64,000 nucleotides of DNA from NCBI RefSeq assembly GCF_002374315.1, contig NZ_NWUX01000001.1, forward strand, positions 62,001 to 126,000. Direction: 5' to 3'. Source of the stretch: Vreelandella nigrificans. Its GTDB lineage: Bacteria > Pseudomonadota > Gammaproteobacteria > Pseudomonadales > Halomonadaceae. Below the pieces are notes generated by a model, which saw only the letters and a list, made by a program, of their open reading frames with translations, was not told where the DNA came from and searched no databases. Shown here one piece after another: positions 28,796 through 38,507 of this stretch; within the stretch, counting starts at the first letter, position 1, and each line of letters opens with the position of its first letter. Made by a program: the position numbers and the translations under genes.

Positions 28796-29653
28796 ATGAC
28801 ACACCAACATCCGGGTACATTGTACGTGGTTGCTACCCCAATTGGGAATTTGGAAGACTTAACGCCACGTGCTGCCCGGGTTTTAGCGCAGGTATCGCGG
28901 ATTGCAGCTGAGGATACGCGCCACAGTGGCCGCTTATTGGCCCATCTGGGAATTAATAAGCCGATGCTTTCGCTGCATGATCATAATGAGGCGCGCCGAG
29001 TAGATACGCTGGATGCCTATCTTGAGGCGGGCGAAGATCTGGCCTTGATCAGCGATGCAGGCACGCCACTAATCAGTGATCCTGGTTTTGTATTGGTCAG
29101 AGAGTTGCGTGCACGAGGGCGTAAAATAGTGCCCTTGCCAGGTGCTTGTGCGCTGATTACTGCGCTCTCTGGCGCTGGGTTGCCAACAGACCGCTTTACC
29201 TTTGGAGGCTTTTTACCTGCAAAATCTGGCGCGCGTCGCCAAGCGTTGGAGCAGTGGGAGGCACGTGAAGAAACACTTGTGTTCTATGAGTCCCCTCACC
29301 GTATTTTGCACACTCTGGAGGCGCTGCGGGAACAGGTGCCGAAGAGAAATGTAGTGCTGGCTCGGGAGTTAACCAAGACATTCGAGACATTCCTGCATGG
29401 CTCTCCGGATGAATTAATCAACTGTTTGACCAATGATGTGAATCAGGCGAGGGGCGAGTTTGTGGTGATTATTTCTGGTGCGCCTGCTGTTGTGCAGGAA
29501 GATCATCAGTCTATTCATGCAGACGAATTGTTGAAATCCTTGCTGGCAGAAGGGGTAGGCGTCAAGCAAGGGGCGGCTGTTGCGGCCAGAATGTTAGGTG
29601 GAAGAAAGCAGGAATGGTATGCAAGATTGCAAGCAATTAAAGGTGAGCATTGA
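28796..29653 (+). CDS. rsmI: 16S rRNA (cytidine1402-2'-O)-methyltransferase RsmI
   Basis: 285-residue tetrapyrrole-methylase-fold enzyme that, with RsmH, modifies C1402 in the ribosomal P site. Motifs: LYVVATPIGNLEDLTPRA, AEDTRHSGRLL, LISDAGTPLISDPG, FYESPHRI. The start at 28796 gives the family N-terminus. RsmH, acting on the same nucleotide, lies 445 nt downstream past rnpB. Confidence 0.97.
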   Translation: MTHQHPGTLYVVATPIGNLEDLTPRAARVLAQVSRIAAEDTRHSGRLLAHLGINKPMLSLHDHNEARRVDTLDAYLEAGEDLALISDAGTPLISDPGFVLVRELRARGRKIVPLPGACALITALSGAGLPTDRFTFGGFLPAKSGARRQALEQWEAREETLVFYESPHRILHTLEALREQVPKRNVVLARELTKTFETFLHGSPDELINCLTNDVNQARGEFVVIISGAPAVVQEDHQSIHADELLKSLLAEGVGVKQGAAVAARMLGGRKQEWYARLQAIKGEH

Positions 29654-29678
29654 GGCAAACGCAGGGCGCTGGTATGCT
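29650..29678 (+). promoter_or_regulatory. Probable rnpB promoter overlapping the rsmI stop codon
   Basis: TTGAGG (29650-29655) and TATGCT (29673-29678) are spaced by exactly 17 nt, ending 7 nt before the predicted 5' end of RNase P RNA at 29686. The -35 element includes the rsmI TGA stop. Confidence 0.65.
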
Positions 29679-29685
29679 TGCCGCC

Positions 29686-30042
<357 letters not shown>

Positions 30043-30055
30043 CCATTTCCATGAA

Positions 30056-30084
30056 GGGTGTGCTCAGCACGCCCTCCCAAATTT
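30056..30084 (+). terminator. Candidate rnpB terminator, 15 nt before rsmH
   Basis: An 8-bp stem (30056-30063 with 30067-30074, one G-T pair) and 3-nt loop is followed after a short gap by ATTTT. The T-run is not adjacent, so termination may be partial, leaving read-through into the dcw cluster possible. Confidence 0.5.
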
Positions 30085-30098
30085 TGTGTGAGAGTAAA

Positions 30099-31055
30099 AT
30101 GCCTTCTGCTGACGCTGACCAGGTCGCTTCCCACTTTCGCCATACCAGCGTTTTATTGGAGGGAGCGGTAGATGCGCTAGTGCATGATCCCGATGGTACT
30201 TACCTGGATGGTACTTTCGGCCGTGGGGGGCACTCCCGACTTATCCTTTCGCGTTTAGGTGAGCAAGGCCGCTTGATGGCCATGGACCGAGACCCTCAAG
30301 CCATCGCTGCAGCAGCTGAGATTGAGGATGCGCGCTTTCAAATTACCCAGCGTGAGTTCGCACATTTAGCTGAGTATGCCAAGGAGCATGGGCTTTATGG
30401 CAAACTTTCAGGTGTGCTATTAGATATTGGAGTGTCGTCTCCCCAGCTGGATGATCCTGAGCGTGGCTTTAGTTTTATGCGTAACGGGCCTCTGGATATG
30501 CGAATGGACCCTACACAGGGTGAGAGCGCAGCTGAGTTTTTAGCGCGTGCGCGTGAGGCAGATATTGCCAATGTGTTTAAAACATTTGGCGAGGAGCGCT
30601 ATGCAAAGCGCTTGGCCCGTGCGGTCGTTACTCGGCGAGCTGAAAAACCGTTTACCCACACTGTGGACTTGGCTGAGGTGCTTAAGGCGGCTCATCCAGC
30701 ATGGGAGAAAGGGAGGCATCCAGCCACCAAAGCTTTTCAAGGGCTACGCATTTACCTTAATGGCGAATTAGAGCAGCTTGATGCTGCTTTAGAGGCGGCT
30801 CTTGAAGCGCTAGCTCCAGGTGGACATCTGGTAGTGATAAGCTTTCACTCCCTGGAGGATCGTCGCGTAAAGCGCTTTATCCGCCATCATGTGCGGGGAG
30901 ATACTCACTTGCCCCGTGGTGTGCCTATTCGAGATGATCAGTTGAATCGTCGTCTTGAAGCACTGGGTAAAGGAATGCGGCCAAGTGACGACGAGGTGGA
31001 TGTTAACCCTCGAGCACGTAGTGCTGTGATGCGAGCCGCCCGCAAACGAATGTGA
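30099..31055 (+). CDS. rsmH: 16S rRNA (cytosine1402-N4)-methyltransferase RsmH (MraW)
   Basis: 318-residue SAM-dependent methyltransferase that completes m4Cm1402. N-terminal [16 protein letters not shown] motif [16 protein letters not shown], and [20 protein letters not shown] are diagnostic. The start at 30099 ([19 protein letters not shown]) is preferred; longer in-frame reading runs into rnpB. It is the first dcw gene here, with no mraZ before it. Confidence 0.97.
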   Translation: MPSADADQVASHFRHTSVLLEGAVDALVHDPDGTYLDGTFGRGGHSRLILSRLGEQGRLMAMDRDPQAIAAAAEIEDARFQITQREFAHLAEYAKEHGLYGKLSGVLLDIGVSSPQLDDPERGFSFMRNGPLDMRMDPTQGESAAEFLARAREADIANVFKTFGEERYAKRLARAVVTRRAEKPFTHTVDLAEVLKAAHPAWEKGRHPATKAFQGLRIYLNGELEQLDAALEAALEALAPGGHLVVISFHSLEDRRVKRFIRHHVRGDTHLPRGVPIRDDQLNRRLEALGKGMRPSDDEVDVNPRARSAVMRAARKRM

Positions 31056-31069
31056 TCACGGATGCAATC

Positions 31070-31405
31070 ATGAGTATGGATCGGATTGAACGTTGGGTCG
31101 CGATATTACGTACTGAGTGGCCATTTAGGCTGCGTATACGTTTGTGGCCGCTAGTCATTAGCGTTTTATTCTTGCTCTGCATGGTGACGGGCCTGGCTGT
31201 TGTAACTACCACGCATATGACCAGAATGCAGTTTGCTCAGCTACAGCAGCTAGAGCAGGAAAAAAATCAGCTGCAAACCGAGTGGGGACAGCTGTTGCTG
31301 GAAGAGGGCGCTTGGTCAACCCCGGCGCGGATCGAACAAATTGCCACGGAACGGCTGGATATGCGTATTCCTGATGTGAATGATGTCGAGGTCATTCGGC
31401 CATGA
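31070..31405 (+). CDS. ftsL: Cell division protein FtsL
   Basis: 111-residue bitopic division protein of the FtsQLB/FtsLWI regulatory core. A cytoplasmic tail, one membrane segment (about 25-46, LVISVLFLLCMVTGLAVVTT) and a periplasmic coiled coil (QLQQLEQEKNQLQTEWGQLL) are present. Start is uncertain: ATGs at 31070 and 31076 or a GTG at 31052 overlapping the rsmH stop. The stop overlaps ftsI (ATGA). Confidence 0.9.
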   Translation: MSMDRIERWVAILRTEWPFRLRIRLWPLVISVLFLLCMVTGLAVVTTTHMTRMQFAQLQQLEQEKNQLQTEWGQLLLEEGAWSTPARIEQIATERLDMRIPDVNDVEVIRP

Positions 31406-33108
31406 GTCAGCAGCGACGGGGTGGAATGTCCCGGCAACTGCCAGTTGCGCCTCCGCTAGCAGGTGGGCGTTTTCTATTTATCTTGATTCTCGTGATCCTG
31501 GCATCGAGCATTTTGATAGGGCGAATTACGCTCCTGCAAGTAATTGATCGCCCTTTTCTTCAGAGTCAGGGGGATGCGCGAACCCTGCGTCACGAAGCAA
31601 TCCCTGCGCACCGGGGCATGATTACTGACCGTAATGGTGAACCCCTGGCAATATCGACGCCTGTCGTCACTCTTTGGGCAAACCCCCAGGAGTTGCCCAA
31701 TGATGGTATCCAGCGCTTTATGTTGGCCCAGGCATTAGGCATGACGATTGATGATTTTGAGTCCCGGATAGCGCGCTTCAGCAGTCGGGAGTTTATGTAT
31801 TTGCGCCGCCAGATGACACCAGAGGCGGCGCAGCGCATTCTTGATCTGCGTACCCCAGGCGTTTATCCCCAGCGGGAGTACAAGCGTTACTATCCCGCTG
31901 GTGAAGTAGCCGCCCAGTTGCTGGGCGTGACGAATGTCGATGATGTTGGTCAAGAAGGCTTGGAGCTTGCATACCAGCCCTATTTGGCAGGGCACCCAGG
32001 TCAGCGTCGAGTTATTAAAGACCGCCGTGGGCGGCTAGTGCGTGAGCTTGGGGTGATTCGTGATGCCCAGCCTGGTGGTGAATTAACACTCGCTATTGAT
32101 CAGCGCATTCAATATATGGCGTATCGAGAGCTGCGGGCTGCAGTGGCTGAACATGAGGCGGATGGTGGCTCACTGGTGATGCTCGATGCGCGTACCGGTG
32201 AAGTGTTGGCGATGGCCAATTTGCCCTCCTATAACCCTAATAATCGTGCTGGGTTAGATCCCCGTGGGTTGCGTAACCAAGCGTTGGTTGATGTATTTGA
32301 ACCAGGCTCAGTTATGAAACCTCTAGCAATGGCTGCGATTCTTGAAAGTGGGGTTGTTGATCGGGATGTCGTGGTAGATACCTCGCCAGGTTGGATGCGG
32401 GTCGACCAGTTTACTATTCGTGATTTTCGTAATTACGGCGCGCTTGATTTAGCTGGTATTTTGGAGAAGTCGTCCAATATCGGGATGTCTCGGTTGGCGC
32501 TACGGCTAAGCGATACCGCTATCTGGGAAAAGTATAATCAGTTGGGGCTGGGGTATAGCCCGGGCACTGGTTTTCCTGGTGAGTCAGCGGGTAGTTTGCC
32601 AGCGCCGGTACGCTGGTCGCGTAGTGAGCGAGCGGCGCTGTCATATGGCTACGGGCTTTCAGTATCTGCACTGCAGCTAGCCAGTGCTTATACAGCGTTG
32701 GCTAACGGCGGTGAGCGCTTGCCTCCCTCTCTGTTAAGGCTGTCAGAGCCGCCTCAGGGAATTCCTGCGATCTCTCCAAGTGTCGCCAATGATCTTTTAG
32801 ATGTTTTGGAAACCTCCGTTGGGGCCTACTCGGGCGGTCGTCGTGCGCGCGTTGAGGGGTATCGCGTAGGGGGTAAGACTGGCACCGTGCGTAAAACTGG
32901 CCAGCAGGGTTATATGGCTGATGCCTACCGCAGTGTTTTTGCAGGTATAGCGCCGATTTCAGATCCACGTATTGTTACTGTTGTCATGATTGATCACCCA
33001 AAGGCAGGCCAGTTTTATGGTGGGGCAGTGGCTGCACCCGTGTTTTCAAGCGTGACAGGCAATGCATTACGGTTGCTAGATGTGCCGCCGGACCATGGGG
33101 TCGATTAG
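31402..33108 (+). CDS. ftsI: Peptidoglycan D,D-transpeptidase FtsI (PBP3)
   Basis: 568-residue septal transpeptidase. One membrane anchor (about 24-46), the class B PBP pedestal, and the penicillin-binding domain are present. Active-site motifs are SVMK (Ser303, Lys306), SSN (357-359) and KTG (492-494). It works with FtsW in septal wall synthesis and overlaps ftsL by four bases. Confidence 0.98.
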   Translation: MSQQRRGGMSRQLPVAPPLAGGRFLFILILVILASSILIGRITLLQVIDRPFLQSQGDARTLRHEAIPAHRGMITDRNGEPLAISTPVVTLWANPQELPNDGIQRFMLAQALGMTIDDFESRIARFSSREFMYLRRQMTPEAAQRILDLRTPGVYPQREYKRYYPAGEVAAQLLGVTNVDDVGQEGLELAYQPYLAGHPGQRRVIKDRRGRLVRELGVIRDAQPGGELTLAIDQRIQYMAYRELRAAVAEHEADGGSLVMLDARTGEVLAMANLPSYNPNNRAGLDPRGLRNQALVDVFEPGSVMKPLAMAAILESGVVDRDVVVDTSPGWMRVDQFTIRDFRNYGALDLAGILEKSSNIGMSRLALRLSDTAIWEKYNQLGLGYSPGTGFPGESAGSLPAPVRWSRSERAALSYGYGLSVSALQLASAYTALANGGERLPPSLLRLSEPPQGIPAISPSVANDLLDVLETSVGAYSGGRRARVEGYRVGGKTGTVRKTGQQGYMADAYRSVFAGIAPISDPRIVTVVMIDHPKAGQFYGGAVAAPVFSSVTGNALRLLDVPPDHGVD

Positions 33109-33123
33109 CGTGAAGGAGATTGC

Positions 33124-34623
33124 ATGACGTTGCACCCTAGCAGTTTGTTACAAGCGTTAAAGCAAGTATGGCCAAATGCTTTATTACCTGATGAATTACT
33201 TGGTTTGCCTGCTGAGCTTCGCTTAATAACTGATACCCGCAAGTTACGCGTTGGCGATGTGTTTATTGCTGTGCCGGGTAGTCAGCAGGATGGGCGGGCG
33301 TTTATTGAGCGTGCGTTAGAGTTGGGTGCTTCTTTCATATTGGCACATACCAAGCAGAGTAAGGCCACATTGGAAGGGCAGGTGCTCTATTTGCCGCACC
33401 TGTCCTTGCGCCTTGGCGAGCTAGGAAGGGCGCTATTTGATGTTCCTAATGATTTGCAAGTGATCGCAGTTACCGGGACCAACGGCAAAAGCTCAGTGAC
33501 TCACTATATTGCTGCTTTGAGTGAGTTGCTAGGCACGCCTGCTGGGGTCGTGGGTACTTTAGGTACAGGCCGCCCGGGGCAGTTGTTAGATAGTGGCCTC
33601 ACTACTCCAGGGCCGCTAGCACTTCAGCAAACCTTGGGAGATTTGGCTCGTCAGGGGGTAAAGCGTGTTGCTCTTGAGGCATCCTCTCACGCCTTGGATC
33701 AGCACCGATTAGAAGCTGTTGACGTTAACGTTGGTGTTTTTACCAATTTAAGCCGTGACCATCTGGATTATCACGGCAGTATGGCGGCTTATGCTGCTGC
33801 TAAGGCTAAGCTCTTTCGCCGCGCTGAGCTAACGCATGCGGTAGTGAATGCAGACGACCCATTAGCACGCTTAATGTTGGCTGGTTGCGACAGCAAGGTT
33901 CGGGTGCTTGCTACTGGTTGTGACGATGCTGTGACGCTACGCGTACTTGACTGGCATCCCCACAAGGAGGGCCAGCAGGCACTTATTGCTACGCCTGAGG
34001 GCGAAAAAGCGCTCGATCTAAGTCTGATGGGGCGCTTTAACTTAGATAACGTATTGCTGGCGATAACGGTGCTTTATGGAGTGGGAGAAACGCTCGATCG
34101 CCTGTTTGATGCAGCATCGGCGCTCAAGCCGGTGCCTGGGCGTATGGCGCTTTATCGTGCAGCTAGTGGGCCTAGTGTAGTGGTCGATTATGCCCACACA
34201 CCGGATGCTCTGGATAATGCGCTAGGCGCACTTAAGGCGCACTTAGGTAGTAGCGAAGGTAAGTTGTGGTGCCTTTTTGGCTGTGGTGGCGAGCGCGATA
34301 CGGGGAAGCGAGCGGAGATGGCCGCGGTAGCCGAACGTTTGGCGGACCATGTGGTGATTACGGATGATAATCCCCGCTTTGAGTCTGCCGAGCAGATACG
34401 CAAGGAGATTATTGCTGGCCTCTCACCGGATACCCCCTTTATGGAGCTGGGTGATCGCCGTCAAGCTATTGCCTATGTAGTTCAGCAAGCAGGCCAGAAT
34501 GATGTCGTGCTGGTGGCAGGGAAAGGGCACGAAGCTTACCAAGAAATAGCAGGTGTCCGTCATGCCTATCAAGATGATGAACAGGTTGTAAAAGCCTTGG
34601 CGCTAAAGGATTCAGGACAATGA
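33124..34623 (+). CDS. murE: UDP-MurNAc-tripeptide synthetase MurE (meso-DAP adding)
   Basis: 499-residue Mur ligase that adds meso-diaminopimelate. ATP loop VTGTNGKSSVTHY; the DAP-recognition motif appears as DNPRFE, where the common form is DNPR; carbamylated-lysine region is YAAAKAKLF. A gaaggag Shine-Dalgarno precedes the ATG and the stop overlaps murF. Confidence 0.97.
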   Translation: MTLHPSSLLQALKQVWPNALLPDELLGLPAELRLITDTRKLRVGDVFIAVPGSQQDGRAFIERALELGASFILAHTKQSKATLEGQVLYLPHLSLRLGELGRALFDVPNDLQVIAVTGTNGKSSVTHYIAALSELLGTPAGVVGTLGTGRPGQLLDSGLTTPGPLALQQTLGDLARQGVKRVALEASSHALDQHRLEAVDVNVGVFTNLSRDHLDYHGSMAAYAAAKAKLFRRAELTHAVVNADDPLARLMLAGCDSKVRVLATGCDDAVTLRVLDWHPHKEGQQALIATPEGEKALDLSLMGRFNLDNVLLAITVLYGVGETLDRLFDAASALKPVPGRMALYRAASGPSVVVDYAHTPDALDNALGALKAHLGSSEGKLWCLFGCGGERDTGKRAEMAAVAERLADHVVITDDNPRFESAEQIRKEIIAGLSPDTPFMELGDRRQAIAYVVQQAGQNDVVLVAGKGHEAYQEIAGVRHAYQDDEQVVKALALKDSGQ

Positions 34624-35975
34624 GTTGGACGCTTGGGGAGGTCGCTGCTGCGCTTAATCTCCTGCCTCCGGCACTACCTGAACTGCCGCTAACGGCGGTA
34701 GTGACTGATACTCGCAAGATTGTGCCGGGTTGCCTGTTTGTTGCGCTCAAAGGGCCGCGCTTTGATGGCCATGACTTTCTTGAAAAAGCGCGAGAACTGG
34801 GTGCCAGTGCAGCGCTGGTGGAGCAGTCGAACGACAGCGCTTTGCCGCAGCTGGTATGTGCTGATACCCGCTTAGGGCTGGGGCTGCTGGCAAAGGAGTG
34901 GCGCTATCGTCATAAGCTACCTATCGTTGCGGTAACCGGTAATAGTGGTAAAACCACAGTCAAAGAGATAACGGCTGCCCTGTTAGCTCCACTGGGTGAT
35001 GTGCTGGCGACAGAGGGTAACTTGAATAACGACTTCGGTGTGCCGCTTACCCTGCTACGGCTTACCGAGTGCCATCAGGCGGCGGTTGTGGAGCTTGGGG
35101 CAAACCATCTAGGTGAAATTGCTTGGACCAGCCAGTTAACGTCTCCTGATGTTGCCATTATTACTAATGTGACCGGTGCCCATGTGGGTGAGTTTGGGGG
35201 TATGGGGCAGATCGCCCAGGCTAAAAGCGAAATTCTATCAGGCTTAAGTGCCAGCGGCGTAGCTGTGCTGAATAGAGAAGACCGTTATTTTGCTTTTTGG
35301 TCAGCCTGCGCTGCACCGCGCCGGATAGTCAGCTATGGCTGGGATAACCAGTCAGATGTCTATGCAGCAGCCCTTTCCTGTGATCAACAGGGGCGGTATG
35401 CTTTTACGCTGGTCTATCAGGGGCGGGCGCTTGGTGATGTTCGCCTTCCGCTTATCGGTAAGCACAATGTTAGTAATGCTTTAGCTGCTGCTGCAGCGGC
35501 CTTGGTGGTTGGGGTGGCGCCCGAACGAGTAGTGGCAGGTCTGTCGCTTTTGCCGAGCTTGCCAGGGCGTTTAAGTAGCGTGCCGGGGATACGCAATGCC
35601 ACGCTGCTGGATGATACCTACAACGCGAACCCCGGTGCGATGAAGGCCGCCTTAGAAACCCTAGCAAATTTTCCCGCTCCGCGTTGGTGCGCTCTTGGTG
35701 CAATGGGGGAGTTGGGGCAGGAGTCTGAAACACTGCATGCTGAGATTGGCCGCTTTGCTGCCTCGCTTGGTATCGATACACTGCTGACTTTCGGTGATGC
35801 CGCGCGTTCAGCCAGTGAAGCCTTTGGTCGCGGGCAGCACTTTGACGACCACGAGACGCTTGTGCGTCATATCATTAATACGTTGCCGCCTGACACCACA
35901 CTGCTGGTGAAGGGGTCGCGTAGTGCAGGCATGGAGCATGTCATCGCCGCGCTACGTTCGGATGAAATAAGGTAA
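34620..35975 (+). CDS. murF: UDP-MurNAc-tripeptide-D-Ala-D-Ala ligase MurF
   Basis: 451-residue Mur ligase that adds the D-Ala-D-Ala dipeptide. ATP loop VTGNSGKTTVKEI, followed by EGNLNNDFGVPLTLL, which is typical of MurF, and the C-terminal DDTYNANPGAMKAAL. Overlaps murE by four bases. Confidence 0.97.
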   Translation: MSWTLGEVAAALNLLPPALPELPLTAVVTDTRKIVPGCLFVALKGPRFDGHDFLEKARELGASAALVEQSNDSALPQLVCADTRLGLGLLAKEWRYRHKLPIVAVTGNSGKTTVKEITAALLAPLGDVLATEGNLNNDFGVPLTLLRLTECHQAAVVELGANHLGEIAWTSQLTSPDVAIITNVTGAHVGEFGGMGQIAQAKSEILSGLSASGVAVLNREDRYFAFWSACAAPRRIVSYGWDNQSDVYAAALSCDQQGRYAFTLVYQGRALGDVRLPLIGKHNVSNALAAAAAALVVGVAPERVVAGLSLLPSLPGRLSSVPGIRNATLLDDTYNANPGAMKAALETLANFPAPRWCALGAMGELGQESETLHAEIGRFAASLGIDTLLTFGDAARSASEAFGRGQHFDDHETLVRHIINTLPPDTTLLVKGSRSAGMEHVIAALRSDEIR

Positions 35976-35984
35976 ACGCCGTTC

Positions 35985-37067
35985 ATGTTACTTCACCTGG
36001 CGAATTTTTTAGCCCAATATCAATCGGCCTTTCAGGTTTTCAATTATCTCACGTTGCGCGTTATTTTAGCGGCTTTAACGGCACTAATGCTTTGTCTATG
36101 GCTAGGGCCGTGGGTGATTCGTCGGCTGGTTGAAGGTCAAATTGGTCAAGCCGTCCGCGACGATGGTCCCCAGTCACATCTTTCCAAAGCGGGTACGCCA
36201 ACGATGGGCGGCGCCATGATTTTGCTGGCGATCGCAATCAGTACCCTGGCGTGGGGTGATTTAACCAATCATTACGTCTGGATAGTGCTAGCCGTGACTC
36301 TCGGTTTTGGTGCTATTGGCTGGGTAGATGACTACCGAAAAGTGGTTGAGAAAAACCCAAGAGGCTTGCCTGCACGCTGGAAGTATTTTTGGCAGTCGGT
36401 AGTAGGTTTAGGGGCTGCGATAGTGCTGTACGTAACGGCCTCCACGCCTGTTGAGACGAGCCTGTTAGTACCGCTATTTAAAGATGTTGCACTCCCTCTA
36501 GGTGTGTTCTACATCGTGCTAACGTATTTTGTGATTGTGGGTAGCTCTAATGCGGTTAACTTAACCGATGGGCTTGATGGGCTTGCCATTATGCCGACTG
36601 TATTGGTGGCCATGGGATTATCTGTGTTTGCTTATGCAAGTGGCAACGCGGTATTTGCTAACTATCTACACATCCCCTTTATTAATGGAACCGGTGAGCT
36701 GGCGATATTTTGCGCCACCATTGCGGGTGCGGGACTAGGTTTTTTGTGGTTTAACACTTACCCAGCCCAAGTCTTTATGGGTGATGTTGGGGCGCTTGCG
36801 CTTGGTGCTGCGTTAGGTGTGGTTGCAGTGATTGTCCGGCAGGAAATTGTCCTGTTTATTATGGGGGGGATTTTCGTGCTTGAAACGGTGTCGGTCATTC
36901 TCCAGGTAGGCTCTTACAAAATGACAGGGCGGCGTATTTTTCGTATGGCTCCCTTGCATCACCATTACGAGCTTAAAGGGTGGCCGGAACCGCGGGTTAT
37001 TGTGCGTTTTTGGATTATCACTGTTGTGCTGGTACTACTAGGCCTAGCCACGCTCAAAGTTCGTTAA
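35985..37067 (+). CDS. mraY: Phospho-MurNAc-pentapeptide translocase MraY
   Basis: 360-residue, ten-segment membrane enzyme that makes lipid I from UDP-MurNAc-pentapeptide and undecaprenyl phosphate. Signatures: [37 protein letters not shown], and [13 protein letters not shown]. Same length as E. coli MraY. Confidence 0.98.
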   Translation: MLLHLANFLAQYQSAFQVFNYLTLRVILAALTALMLCLWLGPWVIRRLVEGQIGQAVRDDGPQSHLSKAGTPTMGGAMILLAIAISTLAWGDLTNHYVWIVLAVTLGFGAIGWVDDYRKVVEKNPRGLPARWKYFWQSVVGLGAAIVLYVTASTPVETSLLVPLFKDVALPLGVFYIVLTYFVIVGSSNAVNLTDGLDGLAIMPTVLVAMGLSVFAYASGNAVFANYLHIPFINGTGELAIFCATIAGAGLGFLWFNTYPAQVFMGDVGALALGAALGVVAVIVRQEIVLFIMGGIFVLETVSVILQVGSYKMTGRRIFRMAPLHHHYELKGWPEPRVIVRFWIITVVLVLLGLATLKVR

Positions 37068-37127
37068 TTAGCCGAGTGTTAGCGACGCAGCGCCGCCACT
37101 GCCGTGACGCATAAAGGAGCCAGAACA

Positions 37128-38507
37128 ATGGTGCAAGTACCACAGGGAATGACCGTCGTGGTTGGCCTGGGAATATCGGGGCAGGCAATTTGTCGCCATT
37201 TATCGCGCAACAATATCCCCTTTATGGTGGCTGATACGCGCGAGACGCCTCCAGGCCTAGAGGCTTTTCACGTGGCTCACCCTACTGTCACTGTTCACTG
37301 TGGCCCTTTAGCCACCCTCGATTTCACTTACGCCCATGAGGTGGTAATAAGCCCTGGTGTTGATCCCTGCTCACCTGGGCTTAATGGGCTTTTGTCCCGC
37401 CGTAATGAAGTAACTGGAGAACCAGTGCTCATCGGCGAAATTGCTCTGTTTGTCAGGGCTGTTAACGCTCCTATTGCAGCCATTACTGGCTCTAACGCGA
37501 AATCGACGGTCACTACTCTGCTTGGGGAAATGGCGGCTGCCTCAGGGGTTTACGCAGCAGTTGGTGGTAATTTAGGCACTCCCGCTTTGGATCTGTTGGC
37601 GCAGCACCCGAATGCAGATCTCTATATTCTAGAGCTCTCCAGCTTTCAGCTGGAAACTACACCCTATTTAGGTGCTGCTTCGGTAGCGTTTTTAAATCTT
37701 TGTGAGGATCACCTGGATCGTCACGGTGACATAGCAGGTTATCAGGCAGCTAAGCAGCGTATCTTTCTAGGTGCTCAGCACGCTATCGTGAATGCCGATG
37801 ACCGGCTCACCTGGCCCATAGACACAGTGCCCGCGCTTGAACACTTCACCCAAGCCCAGCCCATGGGTGAGGAGTGGGGGCTGGTTAACACCGGTGGAGA
37901 AGTGCTCCTCGTTCATGGCAGTGACCCCTGGGTGAGTGCTAAAGAGCTTGCAATGGCAGGTCAGCATAATTATGCAAATGCCCTGGCAGCATTAGCGATG
38001 GGAAGAGCGCTTGGCTTTTCCAAGCAATCAATGTGTGAAGCGCTTTGTGCGTTTAAAGGGTTGGCGCACCGCAGTGAGGTTGTTGCTCAGATTAACGGGG
38101 TGACATGGGTGAATGATTCAAAAGGCACTAACGTAGGTGCAACCCTTGCCGCCATTAACGGCATCAGCGCCACGCTTACTGGAAAGCTCATTTTGTTGGC
38201 AGGTGGGGTCGGTAAAGGCGCCGATTTTACACCGCTGGCAGCGCCGTTAGCAGAGTGTGCCAGAGGAGTATTGCTATTCGGAGCAGATGCACCGCGCTTG
38301 TCAGCGGCACTGTCTCCATCGAACCAGGTTCACCACGTGGAAGATTTGTATCAGGCACTGGCCGTTGCTTGGCAAATGGCAGAGCCGGGAGATTGCGTGC
38401 TTCTTTCCCCAGCTTGCGCGAGTCTTGATCAGTTTGCGAACTACCAGGCCAGGGGGGAAGCGTTTAGGGAATGGGTGGTCAATAAGCAGGCTGGAGTTAA
38501 CCTATGA
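37128..38507 (+). CDS. murD: UDP-MurNAc-L-alanine D-glutamate ligase MurD
   Basis: 459-residue Mur ligase. N-terminal GLGISGQAICRHL is the UDP-binding loop, ITGSNAKSTVTTL the ATP loop (Ala replaces the usual Gly before Lys, as in several gammaproteobacteria), and WVNDSKGTNVGAT a MurD signature. The start at 37128 follows an aaaggagcc Shine-Dalgarno; an in-frame upstream ATG lacks one. Overlaps ftsW by four bases. Confidence 0.96.
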   Translation: MVQVPQGMTVVVGLGISGQAICRHLSRNNIPFMVADTRETPPGLEAFHVAHPTVTVHCGPLATLDFTYAHEVVISPGVDPCSPGLNGLLSRRNEVTGEPVLIGEIALFVRAVNAPIAAITGSNAKSTVTTLLGEMAAASGVYAAVGGNLGTPALDLLAQHPNADLYILELSSFQLETTPYLGAASVAFLNLCEDHLDRHGDIAGYQAAKQRIFLGAQHAIVNADDRLTWPIDTVPALEHFTQAQPMGEEWGLVNTGGEVLLVHGSDPWVSAKELAMAGQHNYANALAALAMGRALGFSKQSMCEALCAFKGLAHRSEVVAQINGVTWVNDSKGTNVGATLAAINGISATLTGKLILLAGGVGKGADFTPLAAPLAECARGVLLFGADAPRLSAALSPSNQVHHVEDLYQALAVAWQMAEPGDCVLLSPACASLDQFANYQARGEAFREWVVNKQAGVNL

